From an uncultured Halomicronema sp. (GTDB lineage Bacteria; Cyanobacteriota; Cyanobacteriia; Phormidesmidales; Phormidesmidaceae): a DNA stretch of 6,467 bases. A program made the position numbers and the translations under genes. The notes below the pieces were generated by a model. It did not search any database, had not been told where the DNA came from, and saw only the letters and a list, made by a program, of their open reading frames with translations. The DNA is taken from contig CALCPB010000966.1 in assembly GCA_937897665.1 (NCBI GenBank), positions 1-6,467 on the forward strand, read 5' to 3'. Each line of letters begins with the position of its first letter. Position 1 is the first letter of the stretch. Below are positions 1-4,887 of the stretch, piece after piece.

Positions 1-243
1 AACTAGGGATTTCAGAAACGGCACCGATTGCTTGATAAGCAGACGAAAGCGGCGTGGCACCCGCTCTGAAACAACTCGCGCCGCGCTTTGCACCGCCAAC
101 AACAGCCCATAGGCAATCGCGATCGTCCCCACCGCCTGCACCAGTGATTGAGTGCTGAGTTCTTTGAAGAGGTTCTGCAACTTGTCATCAGAGGGCAGCA
201 CTTCCTGAGCTATCATCCACCCGATATGAGCTGTAAAAGTCAT
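1..243 (-). CDS. Probable MscS-type mechanosensitive ion channel, N-terminal part (runs off left edge)
   Basis: Eighty-one codons are open on the minus strand from ATG at 243-241 to the window edge, with no stop. The peptide begins MTFTAHIGWMIAQEVLPSDD, followed by a hydrophobic helix at about residues 34-54 (LVQAVGTIAIAYGLLLAVQS). A basic linker follows (SERVPRRFRLLIKQ), then the start of another hydrophobic stretch (SVPFLKSLV). A helix followed by a VPRRFRLLIKQ-type linker resembles the N-terminus of cyanobacterial MscS-family channels. These inner-membrane channels open under membrane tension to release solutes during hypo-osmotic shock. The pore-lining TM3 and the cytoplasmic vestibule are outside the window, so the family call rests on the N-terminus only. 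The start lies 5 nt after the stop of the upstream gene, with an in-frame stop just upstream, so no longer start is possible. The tight spacing implies co-transcription and perhaps translational coupling. Confidence 0.6.
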   Translation of the reverse strand, partial: MTFTAHIGWMIAQEVLPSDDKLQNLFKELSTQSLVQAVGTIAIAYGLLLAVQSAARVVSERVPRRFRLLIKQSVPFLKSLV

Positions 244-248
244 GGTGA

Positions 249-851
249 CTAAGCCTTACCGATCAAAAAATTGTTGTTGCCCAGCTCGCTGCGCAGTTTA
301 GGATAGTGCGCCGGATGCACGCTTAGCCATCGGCCTTGTTGCACAATTACCCCTGCTCGCTGCAAGACCTGCACCCGTGAGTGAATCGTGCGCTCATTTT
401 CGCCCAGACTCAGCGCCAAATGCGAGCGCGTCATTAACCGATGAATGAGCAGCGAATGCAGCAGATACCGATCCATCACGGTCAGCGACGCCAGACTCGG
501 CAAGCTGGGTCGTGTCGCCTGCAGCTCCGCCTGTTGCACTTCGGCCGGTAGCGTACCCTCAGCGGTTAAATCAGTTGCCTCGAGGCGCAACGATTGCAGC
601 CACAACTGGGCAGCAATCGTGCTGGTGCCAGACGACAAGCTGGCTAAATTCGACCAGTGAGCCTCATTAGGACTAATTTGCAACGTTAAGTCCGCGTCTG
701 GGCGCGACAGCGAAAACGCCATGAGCGATGCGAACCAGGTCTCTAGGTCTTCATCAGTGAGAGCTGGCAGACTCACTGTGTGCTCTAGGTAAGCATCGAC
801 TTGACACACTTTGCTCAAAAACGTCCAAGCCCATTGATTACAACCAAACAC
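249..851 (-). CDS. C-terminal fragment of the interrupted gene, with a winged-helix-like domain
   Basis: This 200-codon ORF starts at GTG 851, but it continues upstream in frame to the TAG at 938-936, so GTG 851 is probably not a true start. The fragment carries FGCNQWAWTFL at its N-terminus. It has a helix-turn-helix or winged-helix-like segment at residues 127-175 (MDRYLLHSLLIHRLMTRSHL, then a helix around ENERTIHSRVQVLQRAG and a strand VIVQQGRWLSV). It ends HYPKLRSELGNNNFLIGKA. The winged-helix reading comes from the spacing of helices and the turn-like LGENER, not from a database match, so a DNA-binding role is inferred. The stop is 5 nt before the channel-like gene. No ribosome binding site is evident ahead of GTG 851. 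Confidence 0.45.
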   Translation of the reverse strand: MFGCNQWAWTFLSKVCQVDAYLEHTVSLPALTDEDLETWFASLMAFSLSRPDADLTLQISPNEAHWSNLASLSSGTSTIAAQLWLQSLRLEATDLTAEGTLPAEVQQAELQATRPSLPSLASLTVMDRYLLHSLLIHRLMTRSHLALSLGENERTIHSRVQVLQRAGVIVQQGRWLSVHPAHYPKLRSELGNNNFLIGKA

Positions 852-935
852 CCAAAACCGCGACGTATCCTGAGTGCTCAGCTGATGAAAATATTCGATA
901 CCTTCCCACCCTTGAATGCACCGAAGAAAACATTG

Positions 936-1424
936 CTACAAACTGGGAATCACTATCACCGTCGGCCTGTGCTCTTGCAGGTCAGTTGCAGTGATGGGGG
1001 CTGCGGGAGCTGCCTGTTCGTTGGCCTGTTCGGGCTCTAGCTCGCGTTGTAAATGACTAAGAATGCTGAGCGGGTCAGGAGGCCGACGATACGATCGCAG
1101 AAAAAACCGCACGTCACAGTCCAGCAAATAATCTTCTAGGCTGGCTTTAATAATTGCCGCGATCGCTTCCACCGGCTGGCTGAGAATGACCAAGCAGTTG
1201 CTAGTCGTCTCGGGATTCGCCTGCCAGGCCTTCAAAGCCTGCCGGGTCGCTTGCCGCACCGCCCGCTGATAGGGCTGGGGAACTGACAGAGCATTAAGCT
1301 TGAGCATCAGTTCTTGCTGCAGCCCAGCCGGCAACTCAGCCAAGCCTGAATCAGCCTCAGCGATCGCATAGTTAGACAACCAAGGCGGCAGTGCTCGCAA
1401 CAGAGGAGGAATCAAAGAAGTCAC
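936..1424 (-). CDS. N-terminal fragment of the interrupted gene (162 aa as translated)
   Basis: This is the product expected if the TAG at 938-936 terminates. It would be a 162-residue protein starting at GTG 1424. It begins MTSLIPPLLRALPPWLSNYA and contains a helical region rich in Leu, Gln and Ala (about residues 25-75). A hydrophobic strand follows (NCLVILSQPVEAIAAIIKAS), then a charged segment with RFFLRSYRRPPDPLSILSHL and a Pro/Ala/Glu-rich linker. It stops right after the hydrophobic strand PTVIVIPSL, an abrupt place for a natural domain end. I see no signal peptide or membrane segment, so it is probably cytoplasmic. Whether the truncated product is stable or functional cannot be told from sequence. 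Confidence 0.5.
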   Translation of the reverse strand: MTSLIPPLLRALPPWLSNYAIAEADSGLAELPAGLQQELMLKLNALSVPQPYQRAVRQATRQALKAWQANPETTSNCLVILSQPVEAIAAIIKASLEDYLLDCDVRFFLRSYRRPPDPLSILSHLQRELEPEQANEQAAPAAPITATDLQEHRPTVIVIPSL

Positions 1425-1671
1425 AGACTGAATACTCGCAGCGTATCTCCGATCCTACGACTCGGGCGATCCGGCCCTGCACCGACTTGTTGAAATGTAT
1501 TATCGCCAGGACACCATCTTCATGGCAGATTATGTCCTCACCAGAGTATATTAAGAAATAAGAAGAGCTTTTTCCGCTGCCGCGGGAGAGTTTCCTCATA
1601 GTGATGATTGCCAGGATGGTCTTCTATACCAGCAGACTATTCTGGCTTTTTTGTTGTTACTTCTCAGTGCC
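1425..1671. other. Divergent intergenic region, probable promoters
   Basis: This 247-bp gap lies between the minus-strand interrupted gene and the plus-strand 47-aa ORF, so promoters in both directions are expected. On the minus strand an AT-rich TTAATATACT near 1547-1556 could supply a -10 element (TATACT), but I see no good -35 at 17 bp. On the plus strand TATACC near 1625-1630 and TATTCT near 1639-1644 are weak -10 candidates. A short GGGC/GCCC dyad lies near 1463-1476. No coding region with a believable composition is seen here. Confidence 0.4.
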
Positions 1672-1815
1672 ATGACCAGCAAAGAACAAGTTCAAAAGCA
1701 TTTATCGCTCAGTTCAGATATCAAATTCACCCCTAATACGCCTGACAAAGCCAGTCAGGAAGCCCGCAAAGCTCGCATTATGGAGCATTTGCAGCGCAGC
1801 AAAGGTCAAAGATAA
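1672..1815 (+). CDS. Small hypothetical protein, 47 aa
   Basis: A 48-codon ORF runs from ATG 1672 to TAA 1815. It begins MTSKEQVQKHLSLSSDIKFT and ends RIMEHLQRSKGQR. The composition is protein-like: hydrophilic, basic, with a predicted helix at about residues 26-43 (KASQEARKARIMEHLQRS) and a PNTPDK turn before it. It has no signal peptide, membrane segment, cysteine or recognisable domain. No clear Shine-Dalgarno sequence precedes the ATG, which is common in cyanobacteria. The last 10 bp overlap the 3' end of the convergent M23 gene. The helix-rich basic tail could bind nucleic acid or a partner protein, but that is only a guess. It is small enough that chance cannot be excluded, although amino-acid use and codon choice look real. 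Confidence 0.55.
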   Translation: MTSKEQVQKHLSLSSDIKFTPNTPDKASQEARKARIMEHLQRSKGQR

Positions 1816-3005
1816 GCCATCGGGTTGACGGGGTTGCCGTTTTGCCGCACTTCAAAATGCAGGTGCGGGCCGGTCGACAGTCCGGTTGCGCCGATGGCGG
1901 CGATCGCCTGCCCCTGCGTTACGGCTTGCCCAACACTGACAAACAAACGACTGCTATGGGCGTAGAGGGTCGTAATGCCTCCCCCATGATCGACAATCAC
2001 GGCGCGTCCATAGCCACCGTACCAGCCAGCATAAATGACACTGCCAGAATCAGCAGCGTAAATGGTCGTGCCTTGGGGAGCGCCAAAATCAACCCCGGCA
2101 TGCAGCCGCGAAGTGCCCAAAATGGGATGGCGGCGATAGCCAAAACCGCTGGTAATGCGACCATTGACCGGAAAGACAAAAATCCCCGTGCCTCGCACCG
2201 CACCGCTCGCCGCCGCCACCCGCTCGCGAATCAAGGCCGCAATCTCTTCCGAATCGCGTACTAGCTGAGCCTGGGCCGCCTCTAGCGCCGCTTTGTCAGT
2301 TTGCAGTCGACCGATCAGCTGCTGCTGTTGGGTGGCTTCGGCTTCGTACTGCTGCTTTTTAGCCAACAATTCTTGCCGCAGCAAAGAGACCCGAGTTTTT
2401 TGCGATTCCACCACGGCGCGCTGATTTTTGATCTCATCGGCGCGCGCCTTGAGCTCACCGAGCACGTCACGATCGGCCGCATACACCCGCCGCAGCTGGT
2501 AGCGGCGCTCCAGAAACTCATTGAAATTTTCGCTCTGCAGCAAGACAGCCCACCCTTCACCCCCTTGCTGCCGCTGCAAAAACTGCAGTCGCCCAACCGC
2601 CGCTCGTCGCACTTCTTCATAGGCTGCTTCAGCCTTGAGCAGATCTTCCTCGAATGCTTTGAGCTCGCGCTCTGCCTTCTCAAGACGAAATTCTGTATCA
2701 GCAATTTGGTCTTCGGTGGCAACGATGGTGTTTTGTAGCGTGCTGAGGTTTTGCTCTGCCTGATTAGTTTGGCGCTCTAGCTGCTCAGTTTGTTGCTGCA
2801 GCTCTCGCTGCTTTTGGTCAACGGTTTTCTTTTGCTGCTGCAGCTCTTCGATCGACTGGGCGACGAGCTGCGGGCGATCGCGCGCCTGTACAGGCACTGT
2901 GGTGACCATGCCATAACAAAGGACGATCGCTAGGGCGAGGAGCAGACTACTCACCCACCAGCGCCACCAGCGCAATTGCCGAGTTTGTCGAATTCGAGCC
3001 GTCAT
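1806..3005 (-). CDS. Secreted M23 (LytM-domain) murein peptidase with N-terminal coiled coil
   Basis: A 399-residue EnvC/PcsB-like protein. Residues 1-41 form a Tat-less signal peptide: a basic start, a hydrophobic core (WWVSSLLLALAIVLCYG) and a likely cleavage after VQA. Long Gln/Glu-rich coiled coils cover about 50-140 and 180-265. Between them lies a block (ENFNEFLERRYQLRRV) like those in division-associated hydrolase regulators. The M23 domain spans about 276-397. It retains all expected Zn and catalytic residues: HxxxD (H302, D306), LYAH (H350) and HLH (H381, H383). It should therefore cleave peptidoglycan cross-links, unlike E. coli EnvC, whose LytM domain is inactive and only activates amidases. 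The likely role is in septal or cell-wall remodelling in the periplasm. I chose ATG 3005 over the in-frame GTG 3011 because AGAGGTGG (3020-3013) lies 7 nt upstream of the ATG. The start is preceded by a perfect inverted repeat. The gene lies downstream of perR on the same strand, 245 bp away, so it is probably transcribed separately. Confidence 0.92.
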   Translation of the reverse strand: MTARIRQTRQLRWWRWWVSSLLLALAIVLCYGMVTTVPVQARDRPQLVAQSIEELQQQKKTVDQKQRELQQQTEQLERQTNQAEQNLSTLQNTIVATEDQIADTEFRLEKAERELKAFEEDLLKAEAAYEEVRRAAVGRLQFLQRQQGGEGWAVLLQSENFNEFLERRYQLRRVYAADRDVLGELKARADEIKNQRAVVESQKTRVSLLRQELLAKKQQYEAEATQQQQLIGRLQTDKAALEAAQAQLVRDSEEIAALIRERVAAASGAVRGTGIFVFPVNGRITSGFGYRRHPILGTSRLHAGVDFGAPQGTTIYAADSGSVIYAGWYGGYGRAVIVDHGGGITTLYAHSSRLFVSVGQAVTQGQAIAAIGATGLSTGPHLHFEVRQNGNPVNPMAYL

Positions 3006-3012
3006 GCTCACA

Positions 3013-3020
3013 CCACCTCT
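3013..3020 (-). promoter_or_regulatory. Ribosome binding site of the M23 gene
   Basis: AGAGGTGG on the minus strand ends 7 nt before ATG 3005. It decides the start: from the alternative GTG at 3011 the spacing would be only 1 nt. Confidence 0.6.
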
Positions 3021-3024
3021 GCTA

Positions 3025-3052
3025 TCGACGGTATCTCTGGAGATACCGTCGA
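3025..3052. repeat. Perfect 13-bp inverted repeat with 2-nt centre, upstream of the M23 gene
   Basis: Arms TCGACGGTATCTC (3025-3037) and GAGATACCGTCGA (3040-3052) are exact reverse complements, separated by TG. The base of the dyad lies 4 nt upstream of the M23 ribosome binding site. In the minus-strand transcript it could fold into a 12-bp hairpin with a 4-nt loop. No T-tract follows in either direction, so it does not look like an intrinsic terminator. It may be a protein operator or a leader hairpin affecting translation or mRNA stability. Confidence 0.75.
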
Positions 3053-3170
3053 CTCGTCAGAATTACCAAAGTCATGGCATTTTAGCCGCAAAGGGGCGAT
3101 CGCGGCACCCTTGCATGCCCGCTCACGTCACTGCGACGCTGCCATTCGCTGCTGCCGCAACAGCCAAAGA

Positions 3171-3214
3171 AAACTCTAGATGTAGCGTAGCTGCGCTCAG
3201 AGTTTACTACATCT
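3171..3214. repeat. Two interlaced inverted repeats (A-B-A'-B' order)
   Basis: AAACTCT (3171-3177) is complementary to AGAGTTT (3199-3205). The adjoining AGATGTAG (3178-3185) is complementary to CTACATCT (3207-3214). Because the pairs cross, the two stems could form only as an H-type pseudoknot or as alternative structures. The element lies in the gap between perR and the M23 gene, both on the minus strand. No open reading frame of credible composition covers it. Confidence 0.5.
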
Positions 3215-3250
3215 GGCATTAGTCGCCGACAATTGTGAATAATTACAAAT

Positions 3251-3694
3251 TCAGACCGCGTCTTGAGGTTCAGGAGGTTGGCAGCGATCGCACGTCCCCA
3301 TCACAGTCACTTCATAGCGATCAGGACGCAGACCCGGCCGCAGGGACGACTGCACTACCTCATGAAACGCTTCCCACGGGATATCTTCGATGTGACCACA
3401 ACTGTGGCAGCGAAAATGATGATGCGGGTCAACATTGGCGTCATAGCGCACTACCCCTTCTTCTAGCAGTACTTGCCGTACCAAGCCCACCTCCCGCAGT
3501 GCCTGCAGAGAGTTGTAGATCGTCGCCTGAGAAGACACTGGCCCGGCTTGGTTGAGTTCTACCAACAACTGCTCAACCGTGGGATGATCAATCCGGTTCA
3601 GCAAGTTCTCATAGACCGCAAAACGCTGCGGCGTCACGCGCAGCCCATGCAGTTTGAGCCGACCAACAATTTCATTCGCAGACAAGGTAGTCAT
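3251..3694 (-). CDS. perR: Peroxide-sensing Fur-family repressor PerR
   Basis: A 147-residue Fur-family metalloregulator. An N-terminal winged helix (about 1-82, with LHGLRVTPQR and the recognition-helix region SSQATIYNSLQAL) is followed by a C-terminal dimerisation domain. The regulatory metal ligands of B. subtilis PerR are all present at identical numbers: H37, D85, H91, H93 and D104. The structural zinc pairs are C96/C99 and C135/C138. Aspartate at position 104 is characteristic of PerR rather than Fur, which has glutamate there. In PerR, bound Fe(II) catalyses oxidation of the histidines by H2O2 and releases the protein from DNA. The gene diverges from a Prx5 peroxiredoxin gene, the same arrangement as Synechocystis slr1738/sll1621, so repression of that gene and of itself is likely. 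The frame is open upstream to GTG 3760, but ATG 3694 gives the family-typical N-terminus and the exact ligand numbering. No strong ribosome binding site is visible. Confidence 0.9.
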   Translation of the reverse strand: MTTLSANEIVGRLKLHGLRVTPQRFAVYENLLNRIDHPTVEQLLVELNQAGPVSSQATIYNSLQALREVGLVRQVLLEEGVVRYDANVDPHHHFRCHSCGHIEDIPWEAFHEVVQSSLRPGLRPDRYEVTVMGTCDRCQPPEPQDAV

Positions 3695-3907
3695 CGCAGT
3701 CGCTATCTTCTCGTGAGTCTCTTCTATCCTGACTGATTGCTGGGCGGAATCGCCACACACCCGACCTTCACCAAGATGATTGTTAAAAATAGTTGCTTGT
3801 TTTGTATTTTAGAACTATTCTGACTTAAGAGCCAGTCAATATTAATAGTTATTTAATAAAGGCTGCTCTCAATAAAGACTGTAGTTCTTGAGACACAATG
3901 AGGTTTT
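3695..3907. promoter_or_regulatory. perR / peroxiredoxin divergent control region with candidate PerR operators
   Basis: This 213-bp gap is markedly AT-rich from about 3780 to 3860. AATAGTT occurs at 3788-3794 and again at 3844-3850, with its reverse complement AACTATT at 3813-3819. A dyad TATTAA-N7-TTAATA (3840-3858) has the size and AT character of Fur/PerR-family boxes. A smaller palindrome AGAA-CTA-TTCT lies at 3811-3821. PerR binding here is inferred from the gene arrangement. I do not recognise an exact published cyanobacterial box. Confidence 0.5.
3793..3821 (+). promoter_or_regulatory. Candidate sigma-70-type promoter of the peroxiredoxin gene
   Basis: TTGCTT (3793-3798) and TATTCT (3816-3821) are 17 bp apart on the plus strand. 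A start site near 3828 would give an 80-nt leader. The -35 overlaps one AATAGTT copy and the -10 overlaps the AACTATT copy, so a repressor bound there would block polymerase. This is a weak consensus match, not proof. Confidence 0.35.
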
Positions 3908-4441
3908 ATGGCTGTTATTGAGCGTGCACCTAGCGTCGTATTCAAAACTCGGGTTCGCGACGAGTCGATTGGCGGCGAAAATCCGTTTCGCTGGCAAGAT
4001 GTAACCACCGAAGAGATCTTTGGTGGCCAGCGAGTCGTACTGTTTTCTCTGCCAGGGGCGTTCACACCAACCTGTTCTTCTACTCACTTACCGCGTTACG
4101 AAGAGCTTTACGACGAAATTAAAGCTCAAGGTGTTGACAAGATTGTCTGCATTTCTGTCAATGATGCGTTCGTGATGTTCCAGTGGGGCAAGGCTCAGGG
4201 CGTCAAGAATGTGTTTTTACTGCCCGATGGTAGCGGTGAATTCACCCGCAAGATGGGCATGTTGGTTGACAAGTCCAACCTCGGCTTCGGCATGCGGTCT
4301 TGGCGCTATTCCGCTGTAATCGACGATGGCAAAATTGAGAAAATGTTTATCGAGCCTGATTTTGGCGACAACTGCCCCACCGACCCCTTTGAGGTCTCGG
4401 ATGCTGACACGATGTTGGCCTACCTAAAGGGTGCCAAGTAG
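3908..4441 (+). CDS. Type II / Prx5-family peroxiredoxin
   Basis: A 177-residue thioredoxin-fold peroxidase that reduces H2O2 and organic hydroperoxides with thiol electrons. The active site is [14 protein letters not shown] (49-62), with peroxidatic cysteine C56, plus T53 and a conserved arginine in the [11 protein letters not shown] segment (R130 or R133). A second cysteine, C156 in [17 protein letters not shown], lies where a resolving or glutathionylated cysteine could sit, and C81 is also present. There is no fused glutaredoxin domain: the protein ends at AYLKGAK, the usual length for this family. No signal peptide is seen, so it is cytosolic. GAGG at 3900-3903 lies 4 nt before ATG 3908. 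The gene diverges from perR and is followed by its own terminator, so it is probably monocistronic and peroxide-inducible. The electron donor (thioredoxin or GSH/glutaredoxin) cannot be read from the sequence. Confidence 0.93.
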   Translation: MAVIERAPSVVFKTRVRDESIGGENPFRWQDVTTEEIFGGQRVVLFSLPGAFTPTCSSTHLPRYEELYDEIKAQGVDKIVCISVNDAFVMFQWGKAQGVKNVFLLPDGSGEFTRKMGMLVDKSNLGFGMRSWRYSAVIDDGKIEKMFIEPDFGDNCPTDPFEVSDADTMLAYLKGAK

Positions 4442-4449
4442 TTAGCCCT

Positions 4450-4537
4450 GTGATCAATTTGAGTCACTATGCAACTTGATCACACCAGCTGAATCACTCA
4501 AAAGGGAAGACCCCTGCGGTTTTCCCTTTTTGATCAC
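4450..4537. repeat. Three copies of GTGATCAA/TTGATCAC around the terminator
   Basis: GTGATCAA at 4450-4457 is complementary both to TTGATCAC at 4476-4483 and to a second TTGATCAC at 4530-4537, at the end of the terminator. The first copy could therefore close a small hairpin upstream of the terminator or a larger stem enclosing it. It may be chance reuse of the palindromic core TGATCA. Confidence 0.45.
4500..4531 (+). terminator. Intrinsic terminator of the peroxiredoxin gene
   Basis: AAAAGGGAA (4500-4508) pairs with TTCCCTTTT (4522-4530). The stem continues inward through G·T, A-T and two C-G pairs to a 5-nt loop (CCTGC), about 13 pairs in all, and ends in a run of five T. It lies 58 nt after the peroxiredoxin stop. 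Confidence 0.8.
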
Positions 4538-4540
4538 TTT

Positions 4541-4887
4541 AAAGTTTGTCAGCGTTCCTGGAGCGCACCCAAGTTCCCCAGCGGCGCAACCGCGCTGCCA
4601 ACAAAATAATTGAGGGGTCGGTACACTATATCTATCGTGCTCACTAGGGGTTGTCAGCAACAGCTAATGTCTGCATGGCAATGGTTTACGCCTTTAGCAG
4701 GGTGGGTGAAACGGACACCGTATGTGTGTTCGATCAGCTTCTGGGCATGAGCTGATGACGCGCTCTAATCGCTCGACAGCTTCAAGGCTGAAATCAAGCG
4801 TCATACGAAAAGACAGTATTTTAGATCGCTACAGATATTTTCTTTGAATCGCCTTTTGATGACATTGGATAAACGGGGGACAATTTC
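4541..4887. other. Intergenic region upstream of gor, with short inverted repeats
   Basis: About 350 bp with no convincing gene. It contains ATCAGCT (4733-4739) / AGCTGAT (4750-4756) with a 10-nt loop, and ATGACGC (4755-4761) / GCGTCAT (4798-4804) enclosing a small CAGC/GCTG hairpin. A TATATCTA stretch at 4627-4634 and AT-rich TATTTTAGATC near 4817-4827 are possible -10 regions. The gor promoter must lie in this interval, but I cannot fix its position. A leader RNA or sRNA is possible, with no direct support. Confidence 0.4.
4875..4880 (+). promoter_or_regulatory. Ribosome binding site of gor
   Basis: GGGGGA ends 7 nt before ATG 4888. It is the best-spaced purine-rich site near the start and fixes the start choice. 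Confidence 0.6.

Larger units (their letters stand above)
249..1424 (-). pseudogene. Winged-helix-type conserved protein (about 390 residues), interrupted by an in-frame TAG
   Basis: Two ORFs (1424-936 and 851-249) lie in the same frame, with no frameshift. They are separated only by TAG at 938-936 and 28 further sense codons (QCFLRCIQGWEGIEYFHQLS, then TQDTSRFW). These codons run directly into VFGCNQWAW, so the only start available to the second ORF, GTG at 851, falls inside what looks like a conserved block. Read as one gene it has 392 codons. The N-terminal region contains a hydrophobic strand near residues 79-86 (CLVILSQP) and a proline-rich linker near 135-150. The middle block reads VIVIPSL(stop)QCFLRC. 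The C-terminus has a winged-helix-like region near residues 318-361 and ends AHYPKLRSELGNNNFLIGKA. No Walker A motif is visible. The function is unknown. The translation start is GTG at 1424, with an in-frame TAG nine codons upstream of it apart from an ATT. Possible explanations are recent decay, a sequencing error, or readthrough. It sits in an operon with the channel-like gene downstream. Confidence 0.75.

Noticed and set aside
936..938. TAG as a pyrrolysine codon or genome-wide recoded stop
   Set aside because: The window shows no supporting genes. The unrelated conserved genes here end in TGA, TAA or TAG as normal stops (gor and the peroxiredoxin gene both end in TAG), so general TAG recoding is unlikely.
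1372..1599. 75-codon minus-strand ORF overlapping the start of the interrupted gene
   Set aside because: Composition is not protein-like, there is no ribosome binding site, and it overlaps a better-supported frame.
2301..2738. Long plus-strand ORF opposite the M23 gene, and the minus-strand ORF in another frame (2315-2722)
   Set aside because: Both are mirror or alternate frames of the coiled-coil coding region, whose biased codons keep other frames open.
3004..3222. Plus-strand ORFs in the perR-M23 gap (also 2976-3179)
   Set aside because: They read through the dyad and the crossed repeats, lack start signals and show no domain-like pattern.
3695..3760. Longer PerR start at GTG 3760
   Set aside because: It adds 22 residues not typical of the family. 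ATG 3694 gives exact ligand numbering.
3898..3924. Upstream ATG before the peroxiredoxin gene, out of frame
   Set aside because: It encodes only seven residues before TGA and overlaps the peroxiredoxin start. A uORF role has no support.
4454..4660. 68-codon minus-strand ORF after the peroxiredoxin gene
   Set aside because: It runs across the terminator hairpin and has no protein-like pattern.
4667..4750. 27-residue plus-strand ORF in the gor upstream gap (begins MSAWQWFTPLAGWV)
   Set aside because: Too short, no ribosome binding site, and it ends inside an inverted repeat.
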